From positions 434,001-498,000 of the forward strand of contig NZ_SACT01000001.1 in assembly GCF_004016515.1 (NCBI RefSeq): a stretch of 64,000 bases of DNA, given 5' to 3'. This stretch comes from Rubrivivax albus (GTDB lineage Bacteria > Pseudomonadota > Gammaproteobacteria > Burkholderiales > Burkholderiaceae_C). Position numbers and translations under genes: made by a program. This document shows positions 9,998 through 19,104 of this stretch, one piece after another. The notes under the pieces are model-generated. The model had not been told where the DNA came from, ran no database searches, and was given only the letters and a program-made list of their open reading frames with translations. The stretch's first letter is position 1. Each line of letters opens with the position of its first letter.

Positions 9998-10762
9998 ATG
10001 TCGATCGACACGCTGCGCGTGGCCACTTACAACATCCACAAGGGCGTGCGCGGGATCGGGCCGCGCCGGCGGCTGGAGATCCACAACCTCGGCCTCGCGG
10101 TGGAGGCGCTGGACGCCGACCTCGTCTTCCTGCAGGAGGTGCGCCTGTTTCACGAGCGCCATGCGCGCCAGTTCGACCGCACGCACCTGGGCTGGCCCAA
10201 CCAGGGCCAGGCCGAGTTTCTGGCGCCGGAGGGCTACGACGTGGCCTACCGCACCAACGCCGTCACGCGCCATGGCGAGCATGGCAACGCGCTGCTGTCG
10301 CGCTGGCCCATCGGCGACATCGGCCACCACGACGTCAGCGACCACCGCTTCGAGCAGCGCGGCCTGCTGCACGTGCCGGTGGCCTGGAACGGCGTGGCGG
10401 TGCACGCGGTGGTGGCGCACTTCGGCCTCATCCACGCCAGCCGCGTGCGCCAGGTGCAACGGCTGGCCGCCTTCATCGAGCGGCACGTGCCGGCCAACGA
10501 CCTGCTCATCGTCGCCGGCGACTTCAACGACTGGGGCGAGAAGCTCGACGGCCCGATGCGCGACATCGGCCTGCAGCGCGCACGGCCGGCCGACGAGCGC
10601 GCGTCGCAGCGGCTGACCTTCCCGTCGCGCGTGCCGGTGTTCGCGCTCGACCGCTTCTACGTGCGCGGCCTGGCCTGCCGGCTGACCATGGTGCCGCGCG
10701 GCAGCGGCTGGGCGCGCATGTCGGACCACCTGCCGCTGGTGGCGGAGCTGGAGCCGGTGTAG
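9998..10762 (+). CDS. Endonuclease/exonuclease/phosphatase family protein (YbhP-like)
   Basis: This is a metal-dependent EEP-fold hydrolase of about 254 residues from the ATG at 9998; a GTG at 9944 would add 18 residues. Catalytic landmarks are VATYNIHKG near the start, DLVFLQEV, the central LLIVAGDFNDW and the C-terminal MSDHLPLVAEL. Substrate is unknown. Its stop overlaps the next gene's GTG by one base. The same pairing with cardiolipin synthase B is seen as ybhP-clsB in E. coli, suggesting a membrane lipid or phosphodiester role. Confidence 0.88.
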   Translation: MSIDTLRVATYNIHKGVRGIGPRRRLEIHNLGLAVEALDADLVFLQEVRLFHERHARQFDRTHLGWPNQGQAEFLAPEGYDVAYRTNAVTRHGEHGNALLSRWPIGDIGHHDVSDHRFEQRGLLHVPVAWNGVAVHAVVAHFGLIHASRVRQVQRLAAFIERHVPANDLLIVAGDFNDWGEKLDGPMRDIGLQRARPADERASQRLTFPSRVPVFALDRFYVRGLACRLTMVPRGSGWARMSDHLPLVAELEPV

Positions 10763-12039
10763 TGGCCCCGGCGCCGGAGCGCGGCGACGAACCCTGGTGG
10801 GCGCGCGCGCCTCGCGTGCGCTGGGAGGGCGGCAACCGCGTGCGCCTGCTCGAGGGCGGGGACCAGCTCTTCCCCGCAATGGCCGAGGCCCTGGCGCAGG
10901 CGCAGCACGAGGTCTGGTTCGCCACCTACATCTTCCACGACGACGGCGCCGGCCGCGCGGTGGCCGACGCGCTGATCGCTGCCGCCCGTCGCGGCGTGGC
11001 CGTGCACCTGGTGATCGACGGTTTCGGCAGCAAGGCCACGCTGCCCACCGTGCGCGCCTGGCTGGCCGACAGCGAGGTGCGGCTGGAGGTCTTCCGCCCC
11101 ATCGACCGCTGGTGGCAGTGGTTGCAGCCGCAGCAGCTGCGCCGCCTGCACCAGAAGCTCTGCGTCGTGGACGATGCGGTGGCCTTCGTCGGCGGCATCA
11201 ACGTCATCGACGACCGGAACGACCTGAACCACGGCTGGGGCGACACGCCGCGGCTGGACTTCGCGGTGGAGGTGACGGGCCCGCTCGCCATGGCGGTGCG
11301 CCATGCCGCGCGTGCGATGTGGGCGCGGGCCCACCTGGGCCACGGCTGGCGGCGCGAGGCCGAACGGCTGCTCGTCAGCCCGACACCGCTGGACCGCACC
11401 CGCCGGCTGCTGCGCACACTCGGCGCCGCCCCGCGCGAGCCCCACCAGCCGCGCGACACGCGGCCGACGCGCGCCGCCTTCGTGGTGCGCGACAACGTCG
11501 GCCAGCGCCGCGCCATCGAACGGCGCTACATCGAGGCCATGCGCCAGGCCAAGACGCGCATCGACATCGCCGTCCCGTACTTTTACCCGGGCCGGCGCTT
11601 CCGCCGCACGCTGCGCGACGCCGCCCGCCGCGGCGTGCAGGTGCGGCTGCTGCTGCAGGGCAAGGTCGACTACCCCATCGCCGCGCTGGCCGCGCGCGTG
11701 CTCTATGACGAGCTGCGCAGCCGCGGCGTGCGCATCTTCGAGTACATGCCCGCCTTCCTGCACGCCAAGGTCGCGGTGGTGGACGACAGCTGGGCCACGG
11801 TGGGCAGCAGCAACATCGACCCGCTGTCGCTGCTGCTGAACCTGGAGGCCAACGTGCTGGTGCGCGATGCCAGCTTCGCCGCCGAGCTGGCGGCGCGGCT
11901 GGACCAGGCGTTTGCGGTGTCGGAGGAGATCACGCGGCCGCAGCCCCTGGCGCCGTGGCGGCTGTGGCTGCGCCGCGGCCTGGTGGCCTGGCTGGCCCAC
12001 GCCTACCTGCGCGTGGCGGGGGTGACCGGGCGATATTGA
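10762..12039 (+). CDS. clsB: Cardiolipin synthase B (phospholipase D superfamily)
   Basis: This 425-residue protein has two HKD catalytic motifs: HQKLCVVDD followed by FVGGINVIDD in the first half, and HAKVAVVDD followed by VGSSNIDPLS in the second. ClsB-type enzymes make cardiolipin from phosphatidylglycerol (and can use other alcohols) at the inner membrane. No N-terminal membrane segments are seen, as expected for ClsB rather than ClsA. It starts at a GTG that shares one base with the upstream stop (TAGTG), so it is likely translated by coupling with the YbhP-like gene. Confidence 0.92.
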   Translation: MAPAPERGDEPWWARAPRVRWEGGNRVRLLEGGDQLFPAMAEALAQAQHEVWFATYIFHDDGAGRAVADALIAAARRGVAVHLVIDGFGSKATLPTVRAWLADSEVRLEVFRPIDRWWQWLQPQQLRRLHQKLCVVDDAVAFVGGINVIDDRNDLNHGWGDTPRLDFAVEVTGPLAMAVRHAARAMWARAHLGHGWRREAERLLVSPTPLDRTRRLLRTLGAAPREPHQPRDTRPTRAAFVVRDNVGQRRAIERRYIEAMRQAKTRIDIAVPYFYPGRRFRRTLRDAARRGVQVRLLLQGKVDYPIAALAARVLYDELRSRGVRIFEYMPAFLHAKVAVVDDSWATVGSSNIDPLSLLLNLEANVLVRDASFAAELAARLDQAFAVSEEITRPQPLAPWRLWLRRGLVAWLAHAYLRVAGVTGRY

Positions 12040-12071
12040 GCGGCTCGATACCGAGCGGGCGATACTGAGGC
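12031..12071 (+). repeat. Three imperfect tandem copies of a 12-15 nt unit
   Basis: Units beginning CGATATTGAGCGG, CGATACCGAGCGG and CGATACTGAGG follow each other from the clsB stop to the patatin start. They fill the whole junction. They look like local slippage; no role is evident. Confidence 0.45.
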
Positions 12072-13139
12072 ATGAGTTCCCGTGCCAAGTCCGTGCCCGT
12101 CGACCTCGCCCTGCAGGGCGGCGGGTCGCATGGCGCCTTCACCTGGGGCGTGCTCGACCGCCTGCTCGAGGATGCGTCCCTGGCCATCGACGGCGTCAGC
12201 GGCACCAGCGCAGGTGCGCTGAACGCCGGCGTGCTGGCCACCGGCTGGGCGAATGGTGGGCGCGCGGGTGCGCGTGCGGCCCTGCGCGCCTTCTGGCGCG
12301 ACGTGGCGGGTGCGCCCGGCTGCTTCGGCCAGGCCGGTTCGGCGCCCGCGTGGCCCGTGTCGTTGCCGCTGCCGCTGACAGCCTTCAACCTCGACGCCAA
12401 CCCGTTCTACGCTTGGTGGCAGTTCATGGCGCGTGGCATCAGCCCCTACCAGTTCAACCCGTTCGGCCCCAATGCGCTGGGCGAGGTGGCGCGCCGGCAC
12501 GTCGACGAGGCCGCACTGCACCGGGGGCCGCTGAAGCTCTTCATCACGGCCACTGCCGTGCACAGTGGCCAGCCGCGCGTGTTCAGCGGCGAGGCGCTGT
12601 CGATCGACGCGCTGCTGGCCTCGGCCTGTCTGCCGCAGCTGTTCAAGGCCGTTGTGATCGACGGCGAGCCCTACTGGGACGGCGGCTACACCGGCAACCC
12701 CGCGCTGTGGCCGTTGGTCTACGGGACCCGCACCGCCGACCTGCTGCTGGTGAAGATCAACCCGCTGTGGCGCCCCGGCACGCCCGATACCGCGCCCGAG
12801 ATCGCCGACCGCGTCAACGAGATCACCTTCAACGCCGGGCTGGTGGCGGAGATGCGCGCCATCCACTTCGTGCAGCGCCTGCTGGCCGAGCAGCGTGTGG
12901 ACACCGGCCACTACAAGGCGCTGCGTCTGCACATGGTGGCCGACGACGAGGGCCTGGCGCCGCTGCAGGCGTCGAGCAAGCTCAACACCAGCCTCGTGTT
13001 CCTGGAGCAGCTGCACGCGCTTGGGCGTGCCGCAGCAGAACGCTGGCTGCATGCACACCGGCGGGACCTGGGGCGGCGGCAGACGCTGGATGTCGAGGCC
13101 ACCTTCCTGCTGCCGCGCGCCGATCCCGGGCGTGATTGA
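12072..13139 (+). CDS. Patatin-like phospholipase family protein
   Basis: This 355-residue alpha/beta hydrolase has the patatin set: oxyanion hole LALQGGGSHGAF near residues 11-22, nucleophile elbow GTSAG, and the catalytic aspartate in YWDGGYTGNP (DGG rather than the commoner DGA). No signal peptide is seen, so it is probably cytosolic or peripheral to the inner membrane. It follows clsB by 32 nt, which would fit a phospholipid turnover role, though the substrate is unknown. It has no Shine-Dalgarno. Its 3' end overlaps the next gene by 8 nt. Confidence 0.9.
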   Translation: MSSRAKSVPVDLALQGGGSHGAFTWGVLDRLLEDASLAIDGVSGTSAGALNAGVLATGWANGGRAGARAALRAFWRDVAGAPGCFGQAGSAPAWPVSLPLPLTAFNLDANPFYAWWQFMARGISPYQFNPFGPNALGEVARRHVDEAALHRGPLKLFITATAVHSGQPRVFSGEALSIDALLASACLPQLFKAVVIDGEPYWDGGYTGNPALWPLVYGTRTADLLLVKINPLWRPGTPDTAPEIADRVNEITFNAGLVAEMRAIHFVQRLLAEQRVDTGHYKALRLHMVADDEGLAPLQASSKLNTSLVFLEQLHALGRAAAERWLHAHRRDLGRRQTLDVEATFLLPRADPGRD

Positions 13140-14160
13140 TCTGGTCATCGAACGCCCCGAGGGCCTGTACTGCCCCGCCGGCGACTTCCACATCGACCCC
13201 TGGCGCCCGGTGCCGCGCGCCGTCATCACCCACGCGCACGCCGACCACGCGCGGCGCGGCCACGGCGCCTACCTGGCGCAGGCCGATTGCGTGGGCGTGC
13301 TGCGCGCCCGCCTGGGCGACATCACCGTGCAGCCGCTGGCCTACGGCGAGGCGGTGGACGTGGGCGGCGTGCGGGTCAGCCTGCACCCCGCGGGCCATGT
13401 GCTGGGCTCGGCGCAGGTGCGGCTGGAGCACCGCGGCGAGGTCTGGGTGCTCAGCGGCGACTACTTCGTCAGCGGCGCCGGTGACGCCAACCCCACCTGC
13501 GCGCCTTTCGAGCCGGTGCGCTGCGACGTCTTCGTCACCGAAAGCACCTTCGGCCTGCCCATCTACCGCTGGCGGCCGCAGGCCGAGGTGCTGGCCGAGG
13601 TGAACGCCTGGTGGGCGGCCAACGCCGCTGCCGGCCGGCCCAGCCTGCTTATGGCCTACAGCTTCGGCAAGGCGCAGCGCCTGCTGGCGGGCGTGGACGC
13701 GGCCATCGGGCCCATCGTCGTGCACGGGGCGGTGGACAGCGTCAATGCCGCGTACCGTGCCGCCGGCGTGGCGCTGCCGGCCACCACGCCTATCGACGCA
13801 GCGGACCTGAAGCGGGCCCTCGTCGTCGCGCCGCCGGCGGTGCACGGCAGCGCCTGGGCGCGCCGCCTGGGCGCGTTCAGCGACGCCTTCGCCAGCGGCT
13901 GGATGCAGCTGCGCGGCGCACGCCGCCGCCAGGGCGTGGACCGGGGTTTCGTGCTCAGCGACCACGCCGACTGGCCGGGGCTGCAGCGCGCCATCGGCGC
14001 CACCGGCGCGTCGCGCGTGATCGTGACCCATGGCTACGAGGCCGTGATGGTGCGCTGGCTGCAGCAGCAGGGTCTGGAAGCGGGCAGCTTCCGCACCGAG
14101 TTCGGCGACGAGGAGCCCGCGGCGTCGGATCCGGCGCCTGCGCCCGTGGCCGGCGCCTGA
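13132..14160 (+). CDS. Ligase-associated DNA exonuclease (metallo-beta-lactamase fold)
   Basis: The protein is 342 residues long from the GTG at 13132; the longer open frame runs inside the patatin gene. It has the metallo-beta-lactamase metal motif THAHADHAR, then HPAGHVLGSAQV, LSGDYF, the beta-CASP region FVTESTFGLP and SDHADWPG. This matches the bacterial exonuclease family named for its usual clustering with an ATP-dependent ligase and a DEXH helicase in a DNA repair module. Here a ligase of that type lies at 25695-27389, not adjacent, and no helicase is in the window. Overlap with patatin by 8 nt suggests co-translation. Confidence 0.87.
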   Translation: MIDLVIERPEGLYCPAGDFHIDPWRPVPRAVITHAHADHARRGHGAYLAQADCVGVLRARLGDITVQPLAYGEAVDVGGVRVSLHPAGHVLGSAQVRLEHRGEVWVLSGDYFVSGAGDANPTCAPFEPVRCDVFVTESTFGLPIYRWRPQAEVLAEVNAWWAANAAAGRPSLLMAYSFGKAQRLLAGVDAAIGPIVVHGAVDSVNAAYRAAGVALPATTPIDAADLKRALVVAPPAVHGSAWARRLGAFSDAFASGWMQLRGARRRQGVDRGFVLSDHADWPGLQRAIGATGASRVIVTHGYEAVMVRWLQQQGLEAGSFRTEFGDEEPAASDPAPAPVAGA

Positions 14161-14163
14161 GCG

Positions 14164-14640
14164 TCAGTCGTTCGCCGGCTTGCCCAGCAGCTGCAGGTCC
14201 AGCCGCGGTTCGGTCAGCGACTGGTCGATGCGGCTCTCGACGTAGATCTTCGCCGGGTCCACGCCGCGCTCGCGCAGGAAGCTCTTCACCGCATTCAGCC
14301 GCGCGGGTGTCAGGTCGCGCTCGTCTTTGCCGCTGCCGTCGATCTGCCACGGCCCGGTCGGCACCACCAGGGCCACCTGCACATGCAGGCCCAGGGCGTT
14401 GAGGATCAGTTCCGTGAGCTTGTCCTTGGCCGCGGCGCTGAGCTGGTCGCCCACGAACAGGCCCTTGGCCGGCAGCGAGGTCTTGCGTTCCTGGATCTCG
14501 GTCTTCGCCGGCGTGGACGCCTGGGGCAGCGGCCTGACCGGCTGGTCGCCCGACGCCGCCTGCACGGCGCCGAGGCTGCAGGTGTACAGCGCAGCCACGG
14601 TCAGCAGGGCATGGGCAGGGATCAAGCGGTGTCGGCGCAT
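14164..14640 (-). CDS. Periplasmic protein with OmpA-like C-terminal half
   Basis: The protein is 158 residues from the ATG at 14640, which has a strong AAGGAG site 7 nt upstream; the frame is open further but without support. A signal peptide of about 28 residues ends near GAVQA. The middle holds a [17 protein letters not shown] segment. The end ([28 protein letters not shown], read in pieces) resembles the helix-loop-strand of OmpA-type peptidoglycan-binding domains, although the full domain is not evident. It diverges from the ABC exporter genes and shares their 106-bp intergenic region. Confidence 0.65.
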   Translation of the reverse strand: MRRHRLIPAHALLTVAALYTCSLGAVQAASGDQPVRPLPQASTPAKTEIQERKTSLPAKGLFVGDQLSAAAKDKLTELILNALGLHVQVALVVPTGPWQIDGSGKDERDLTPARLNAVKSFLRERGVDPAKIYVESRIDQSLTEPRLDLQLLGKPAND

Positions 14641-14698
14641 GTGTGGCTCCTTCCAGCGACCATTGTGGACCAGCCCTGCGGCAGGGCATGTGACGAGT

Positions 14699-14712
14699 TT
14701 GACCGATCTCAA
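14699..14712. promoter_or_regulatory. FNR/Anr-type box in divergent promoter region
   Basis: TTGACCGATCTCAA fits the TTGA-N6-TCAA core of FNR/Anr binding sites with both half-sites intact. It lies between the OmpA-like gene and the ABC exporter, centred about 41 nt before the GTG of the exporter ATPase. A closely similar sequence occurs before the universal stress gene at 25194. Oxygen control is inferred, not shown. Confidence 0.4.
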
Positions 14713-14746
14713 GACCACCACGCACCGCACCCCCAGAATCCCTCCG

Positions 14747-15466
<720 letters not shown>

Positions 15467-15480
15467 GGCGGGGGCCGGCC

Positions 15481-17871
15481 ATGCGCGCGCTGGACCGCAA
15501 GCTGCTGCGCGACCTGCGCGCGCTGTGGAGCCAGGCGCTGACCATCGCGCTGGTGGTGGCCAGCGGCATCGCCGGCTTCGTGACCACGCTGTCGGCCATC
15601 GACTCGCTGGAACTGGCGCGCGACCGCTTCTACGCCAGCGGCCGCTTTGCCGACGTCTTCGGCGCCGTCAAGCGCGCGCCCGACGCGCTGGCCGCGCGCC
15701 TGCGCGCGGTGCCCGGCGTGGCCGACGTGCAGACCACCACCGAGTTCGCCGTGCGCGTCACGCGCGACGGCGTGGACGATCCCATCATCGGCCAGCTCAT
15801 CGGCGTGCCCCGGGACGAGCCGCTGCGCATGAACCGCGTGGTGCTGCGCGAGGCCGGTGGCGGCATTGCGCCGGTACCGGCCGGCGGGCCTGGTGCGGCG
15901 CAGCCCGACGGCGCGCTGCCGGCCTGGGTGTCGGAGAGCTTCGTGCGTGCCCACGGCCTGCAGCGTGGCAGCCGCCTGCAGGCGCTGATCAACGGCAAGC
16001 AGCGCGACCTCGTGGTGGCCGGCGTCGCGCTGTCGCCGGAGTACGTGTTCGCCGGGCTCTGGGGCATGCCGGACCTGCGCGGCTTCGGCGTCTTCTGGGT
16101 CGACGGCGAGGCGCTGGATGCCGCCTGGGACATGACCGGTGCCTTCAACCGCATCGCGGTGAAACTGGCGCCGGGGGCCAGCGAGGCGGCCGTCATCGAC
16201 GGCCTCACCCGCGAGCTGGCGCGCTTCGGGGGTCGCCTGGCCCATGGCCGCGACGCCCAGGTCTCGCACGCGATGCTGGACAACGAGATCGCTGAGCAGC
16301 GCGTGCTGGGCAGCATCCTGCCGGCCATCTTCCTGGCGGTGGCGGCCTTCCTGCTCAACGTCGTGGTCTCGCGCCTGGTGAGCACGCAGCGCGAGCAGAT
16401 CGCGGCATTGAAGGCCCTGGGCTACGCCAACCGCGCCATCGCGTCCCACTACCTGAAGCTGGTGGCCGCCGTGGTGGCCATCGGCCTGGTGCTGGGCCTG
16501 GCGCTGGGCAAGTGGCTGGGCCTGATGCTGCTGGGCCTGTACGGCGACTTCTTCCGCTTCCCGGCCTTCGAACACGTGCTCTCGCCGGCACTGGTGAGCG
16601 TGGCCGCCGGCCTGACGGCCGCCACCGCACTGGTGGGCACCTGGAGCGCCATCGCCGCCACCGTGCGCCTGGCGCCGGCCGAGGCCATGCGCCCGCCGGC
16701 GCCCGGGCGCTATCGGCGCACGCTGCTGGAACGACTGGGCATCCGACGCATCGGCACCGTGGCGCGCATGATCCTGCGCCAGCTCGAGCGCCGGCCCTGG
16801 CGCAGCACGCTGGCGGTGGCCGGCATCGCGGCGTCGGTGGCCATCGTCGTGATGGGCAACTTCTTCCGCGACGCCATCGAGGTCATCGTCGACACGCAGT
16901 TCACGCTGGCCATGCGCAACGACGTGGCGGTGTGGACCTTCGAGCCGCTGCACGAGCGTGCCGCGCTGGAACTCGCGCGCCTGCCCGGCGTCACGCAGAC
17001 CGAGGCCTCGCGCTTCGTCGACGTGGTGCTGGTCCACGGCCACCGGCGCGAACGTTCGCAGCTGCGCGGCTACGCCACGCACCCGCAGCTCTACCGCATC
17101 GTCGACGTCGACGGCCGCCTCACCGACCCTGCCGGCGACGGCCTGGTGCTCACCGACCGCCTGGCCGACAAGCTGGGCCTGCGCGTGGGCGACCGCGTGC
17201 GGGTGGAGGTGCTCGAGGGCCGGCCCCGCGTGCTGGACCTGTCGGTGGACGCCACCGTGCGCGAGATGATGGGCCTGAACGCCTACATGAACCGCGACGC
17301 GCTCAACCGCGCGCTGGGCGACGGTGACCTGTCCACCGGCTGGGTGCTGGCGCTGGAGCGTGGCCGCGAACCAGCGCTGCTGGCCGCCTCGCGCGACCTG
17401 CCGCGCGTCGCCGGCGCCTTCAGCAAGTCCACGATGCTGCGCAACATGCAGGAACTGAGCGCGCGCAACATCCGCATCATGAGCACGGTGCTGACGCTGT
17501 TTGCGGTGGTCATCGCCGTGGGCGTGGTCTACAACAACGCGCGCATCGCACTGGCCGAGCGCGCCTGGGAACTGGCCAGCCTGCGCGTGCTGGGGTTCAC
17601 GCGGGCGGAAGTGTCCGGCCTGCTGCTGGGCGAGCTGGCGCTGCTGATCGCGGTGGCGCTGCCGCTGGGCATGCTGGCGGGCTGGGCCATGGTGCATGGC
17701 TTGGTTGGAGCGCTCAAGAGCGACCAGTTCTTCTTCCCGGTGGTGATCCGCCCGCGCACCTTCGCCATCGCCGCGCTGGCCGTGGTGGCCGCGGGCGTGG
17801 CCAGTGCCCTGATCGTGCGCCGCCGCATCGACCACCTGGACATGGTGGGCGCCCTGAAGACGAGAGAATGA
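15481..17871 (+). CDS. ABC exporter permease with two FtsX domains
   Basis: This is a 796-residue membrane protein. An N-terminal membrane segment (ALTIALVVASGIAGFVTTL) is followed by a large periplasmic domain. Three clustered segments around residues 275-390 contain REQIAALKALGYANRAI, the FtsX cytoplasmic loop. The pattern repeats after about residue 430, ending with AWELASLRVLGFTRAEVSGLLLGE and a last membrane segment. This duplicated layout matches permeases that work with HlyD-like adaptors. The stop is one base before the adaptor ATG. The substrate could be a lipid, lipoprotein or small molecule. Confidence 0.9.
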   Translation: MRALDRKLLRDLRALWSQALTIALVVASGIAGFVTTLSAIDSLELARDRFYASGRFADVFGAVKRAPDALAARLRAVPGVADVQTTTEFAVRVTRDGVDDPIIGQLIGVPRDEPLRMNRVVLREAGGGIAPVPAGGPGAAQPDGALPAWVSESFVRAHGLQRGSRLQALINGKQRDLVVAGVALSPEYVFAGLWGMPDLRGFGVFWVDGEALDAAWDMTGAFNRIAVKLAPGASEAAVIDGLTRELARFGGRLAHGRDAQVSHAMLDNEIAEQRVLGSILPAIFLAVAAFLLNVVVSRLVSTQREQIAALKALGYANRAIASHYLKLVAAVVAIGLVLGLALGKWLGLMLLGLYGDFFRFPAFEHVLSPALVSVAAGLTAATALVGTWSAIAATVRLAPAEAMRPPAPGRYRRTLLERLGIRRIGTVARMILRQLERRPWRSTLAVAGIAASVAIVVMGNFFRDAIEVIVDTQFTLAMRNDVAVWTFEPLHERAALELARLPGVTQTEASRFVDVVLVHGHRRERSQLRGYATHPQLYRIVDVDGRLTDPAGDGLVLTDRLADKLGLRVGDRVRVEVLEGRPRVLDLSVDATVREMMGLNAYMNRDALNRALGDGDLSTGWVLALERGREPALLAASRDLPRVAGAFSKSTMLRNMQELSARNIRIMSTVLTLFAVVIAVGVVYNNARIALAERAWELASLRVLGFTRAEVSGLLLGELALLIAVALPLGMLAGWAMVHGLVGALKSDQFFFPVVIRPRTFAIAALAVVAAGVASALIVRRRIDHLDMVGALKTRE

Positions 17872-17872
17872 G

Positions 17873-19075
17873 ATGAAGACCATGACCTGGATCCTGGGCG
17901 GCATGGCCGTTGTCGCCGGTGTGGCGCTGCTGGCTTGGGCCTTTGCGCCAAGGCCGCTGGAGGTGGAGACCGCCGTGGCCGACCGCGGGCCCTTCGAGAC
18001 CGTGATCACCGAGGAGGGGCGCACCACGCTTCGCCAGCGCTACACCGTCTCCGCGCCGCTGTCCGGCCGCCTGGCGCGCATCACGCTGGAGGCGGGTGAC
18101 GCCGTGGCCGCCGGCAGCGTGCTGGCCACGCTGAGCCCCACGCTGGCGCCGATGCTCGATGCCCGCACGCAGCGCGAGCTCACCGCACGCGTGGCCGCCG
18201 CGCAGGCCAACGTGCAGCGCGCCGGCAGCCAGGCCGAGGCCGCCCGCGTGGCCCTGGTGCAGACGCGCAGCGCGCAGCAGCGCAGCGCTGAACTGGCGCG
18301 CCAGGGCTTCGTCTCGCCCATCCAGGCCGAGAACGATGCACTGGCGGTGGACGCCGCGCAGAAGGCGCTGGACGCGGCGCAGCAGGGCCGCGTGGTGGCC
18401 GGGCACGAGCTGGAAGTGGCGCGCGCCGCACTGGCCGCCGTGGCCACCACCACCGACGCCTCCACGGCAAGGGGGTTCGACGTGCGCGCGCCGGTGGCCG
18501 GCCGCGTGCTGCGGGTGCTGCAGGCCAGCGAAGGCACGGTAGCCCTGGGCACGCCGCTGCTCGAACTCGGCGATCTGAACCAACTGGAAGTGGTGGCCGA
18601 ACTGCTGACCACCGACGCCCTGCAGGCCGGTGCCGGCCGCCCGGTGCGCATCGAGGACTGGGGCGGGCCGGGCACGCTGCAGGGCCGTGTGCGCCTCGTG
18701 GAGCCGGCCGGCTTCACCAAGGTCTCGGCACTCGGCGTGGAGGAGCAGCGCGTGCGCGTGCACATCGACCTCACCAGCCCGCCGGCCGCGTGGCAGACGC
18801 TCGGCGACGGTTTCCGGGTGACCGTGCGCATCGTCACCCAGCAGGTGGACGACGCGTTGCGCGTGCCGGTGAGCGCCGTCTTCCCGCGCCCCGAAGGCGG
18901 CCACGCCGTGTTCGTGGTGGACGCCGGGCGTGCCCGGCTGCAGCCGGTGGACCTGGCCGCGCGTAACGAGACGCACGCCTGGCTGCGCGGCGGCGTGGAC
19001 GCGGGCGGCACCGTGGTCGTTTATCCGCCAGCCGCCTTGACCGAAGGCGCGCGCTTGCGCGTGCGGGGTTCCTGA
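17873..19075 (+). CDS. Periplasmic adaptor (HlyD/MacA-like membrane fusion protein) of ABC exporter
   Basis: This 400-residue protein has an N-terminal membrane anchor (ILGGMAVVAGVALLAWAF). The lipoyl-like half VSAPLSGRLARITLEAGDAV is followed by a long alpha-helical hairpin rich in Ala, Gln and Arg (about residues 95-190), the second lipoyl half FDVRAPVAGRVLRVLQ, then beta-barrel and membrane-proximal strands. It would bridge the inner-membrane permease to an outer-membrane channel, not encoded here. It is the last gene of the three-gene exporter operon. Confidence 0.9.
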   Translation: MKTMTWILGGMAVVAGVALLAWAFAPRPLEVETAVADRGPFETVITEEGRTTLRQRYTVSAPLSGRLARITLEAGDAVAAGSVLATLSPTLAPMLDARTQRELTARVAAAQANVQRAGSQAEAARVALVQTRSAQQRSAELARQGFVSPIQAENDALAVDAAQKALDAAQQGRVVAGHELEVARAALAAVATTTDASTARGFDVRAPVAGRVLRVLQASEGTVALGTPLLELGDLNQLEVVAELLTTDALQAGAGRPVRIEDWGGPGTLQGRVRLVEPAGFTKVSALGVEEQRVRVHIDLTSPPAAWQTLGDGFRVTVRIVTQQVDDALRVPVSAVFPRPEGGHAVFVVDAGRARLQPVDLAARNETHAWLRGGVDAGGTVVVYPPAALTEGARLRVRGS

Positions 19076-19091
19076 GGCACGCGTCCCGGCC

Positions 19092-19097
19092 TACACT
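19092..19097 (+). promoter_or_regulatory. -10-like hexamer TACACT upstream of the S10 peptidase gene
   Basis: TACACT ends 7 nt before the ATG at 19105, which has no Shine-Dalgarno. As at 2616 and 25683 this would place the transcription start at the start codon. No -35 is evident. Confidence 0.35.
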
Positions 19098-19104
19098 GCC
19101 GCGC

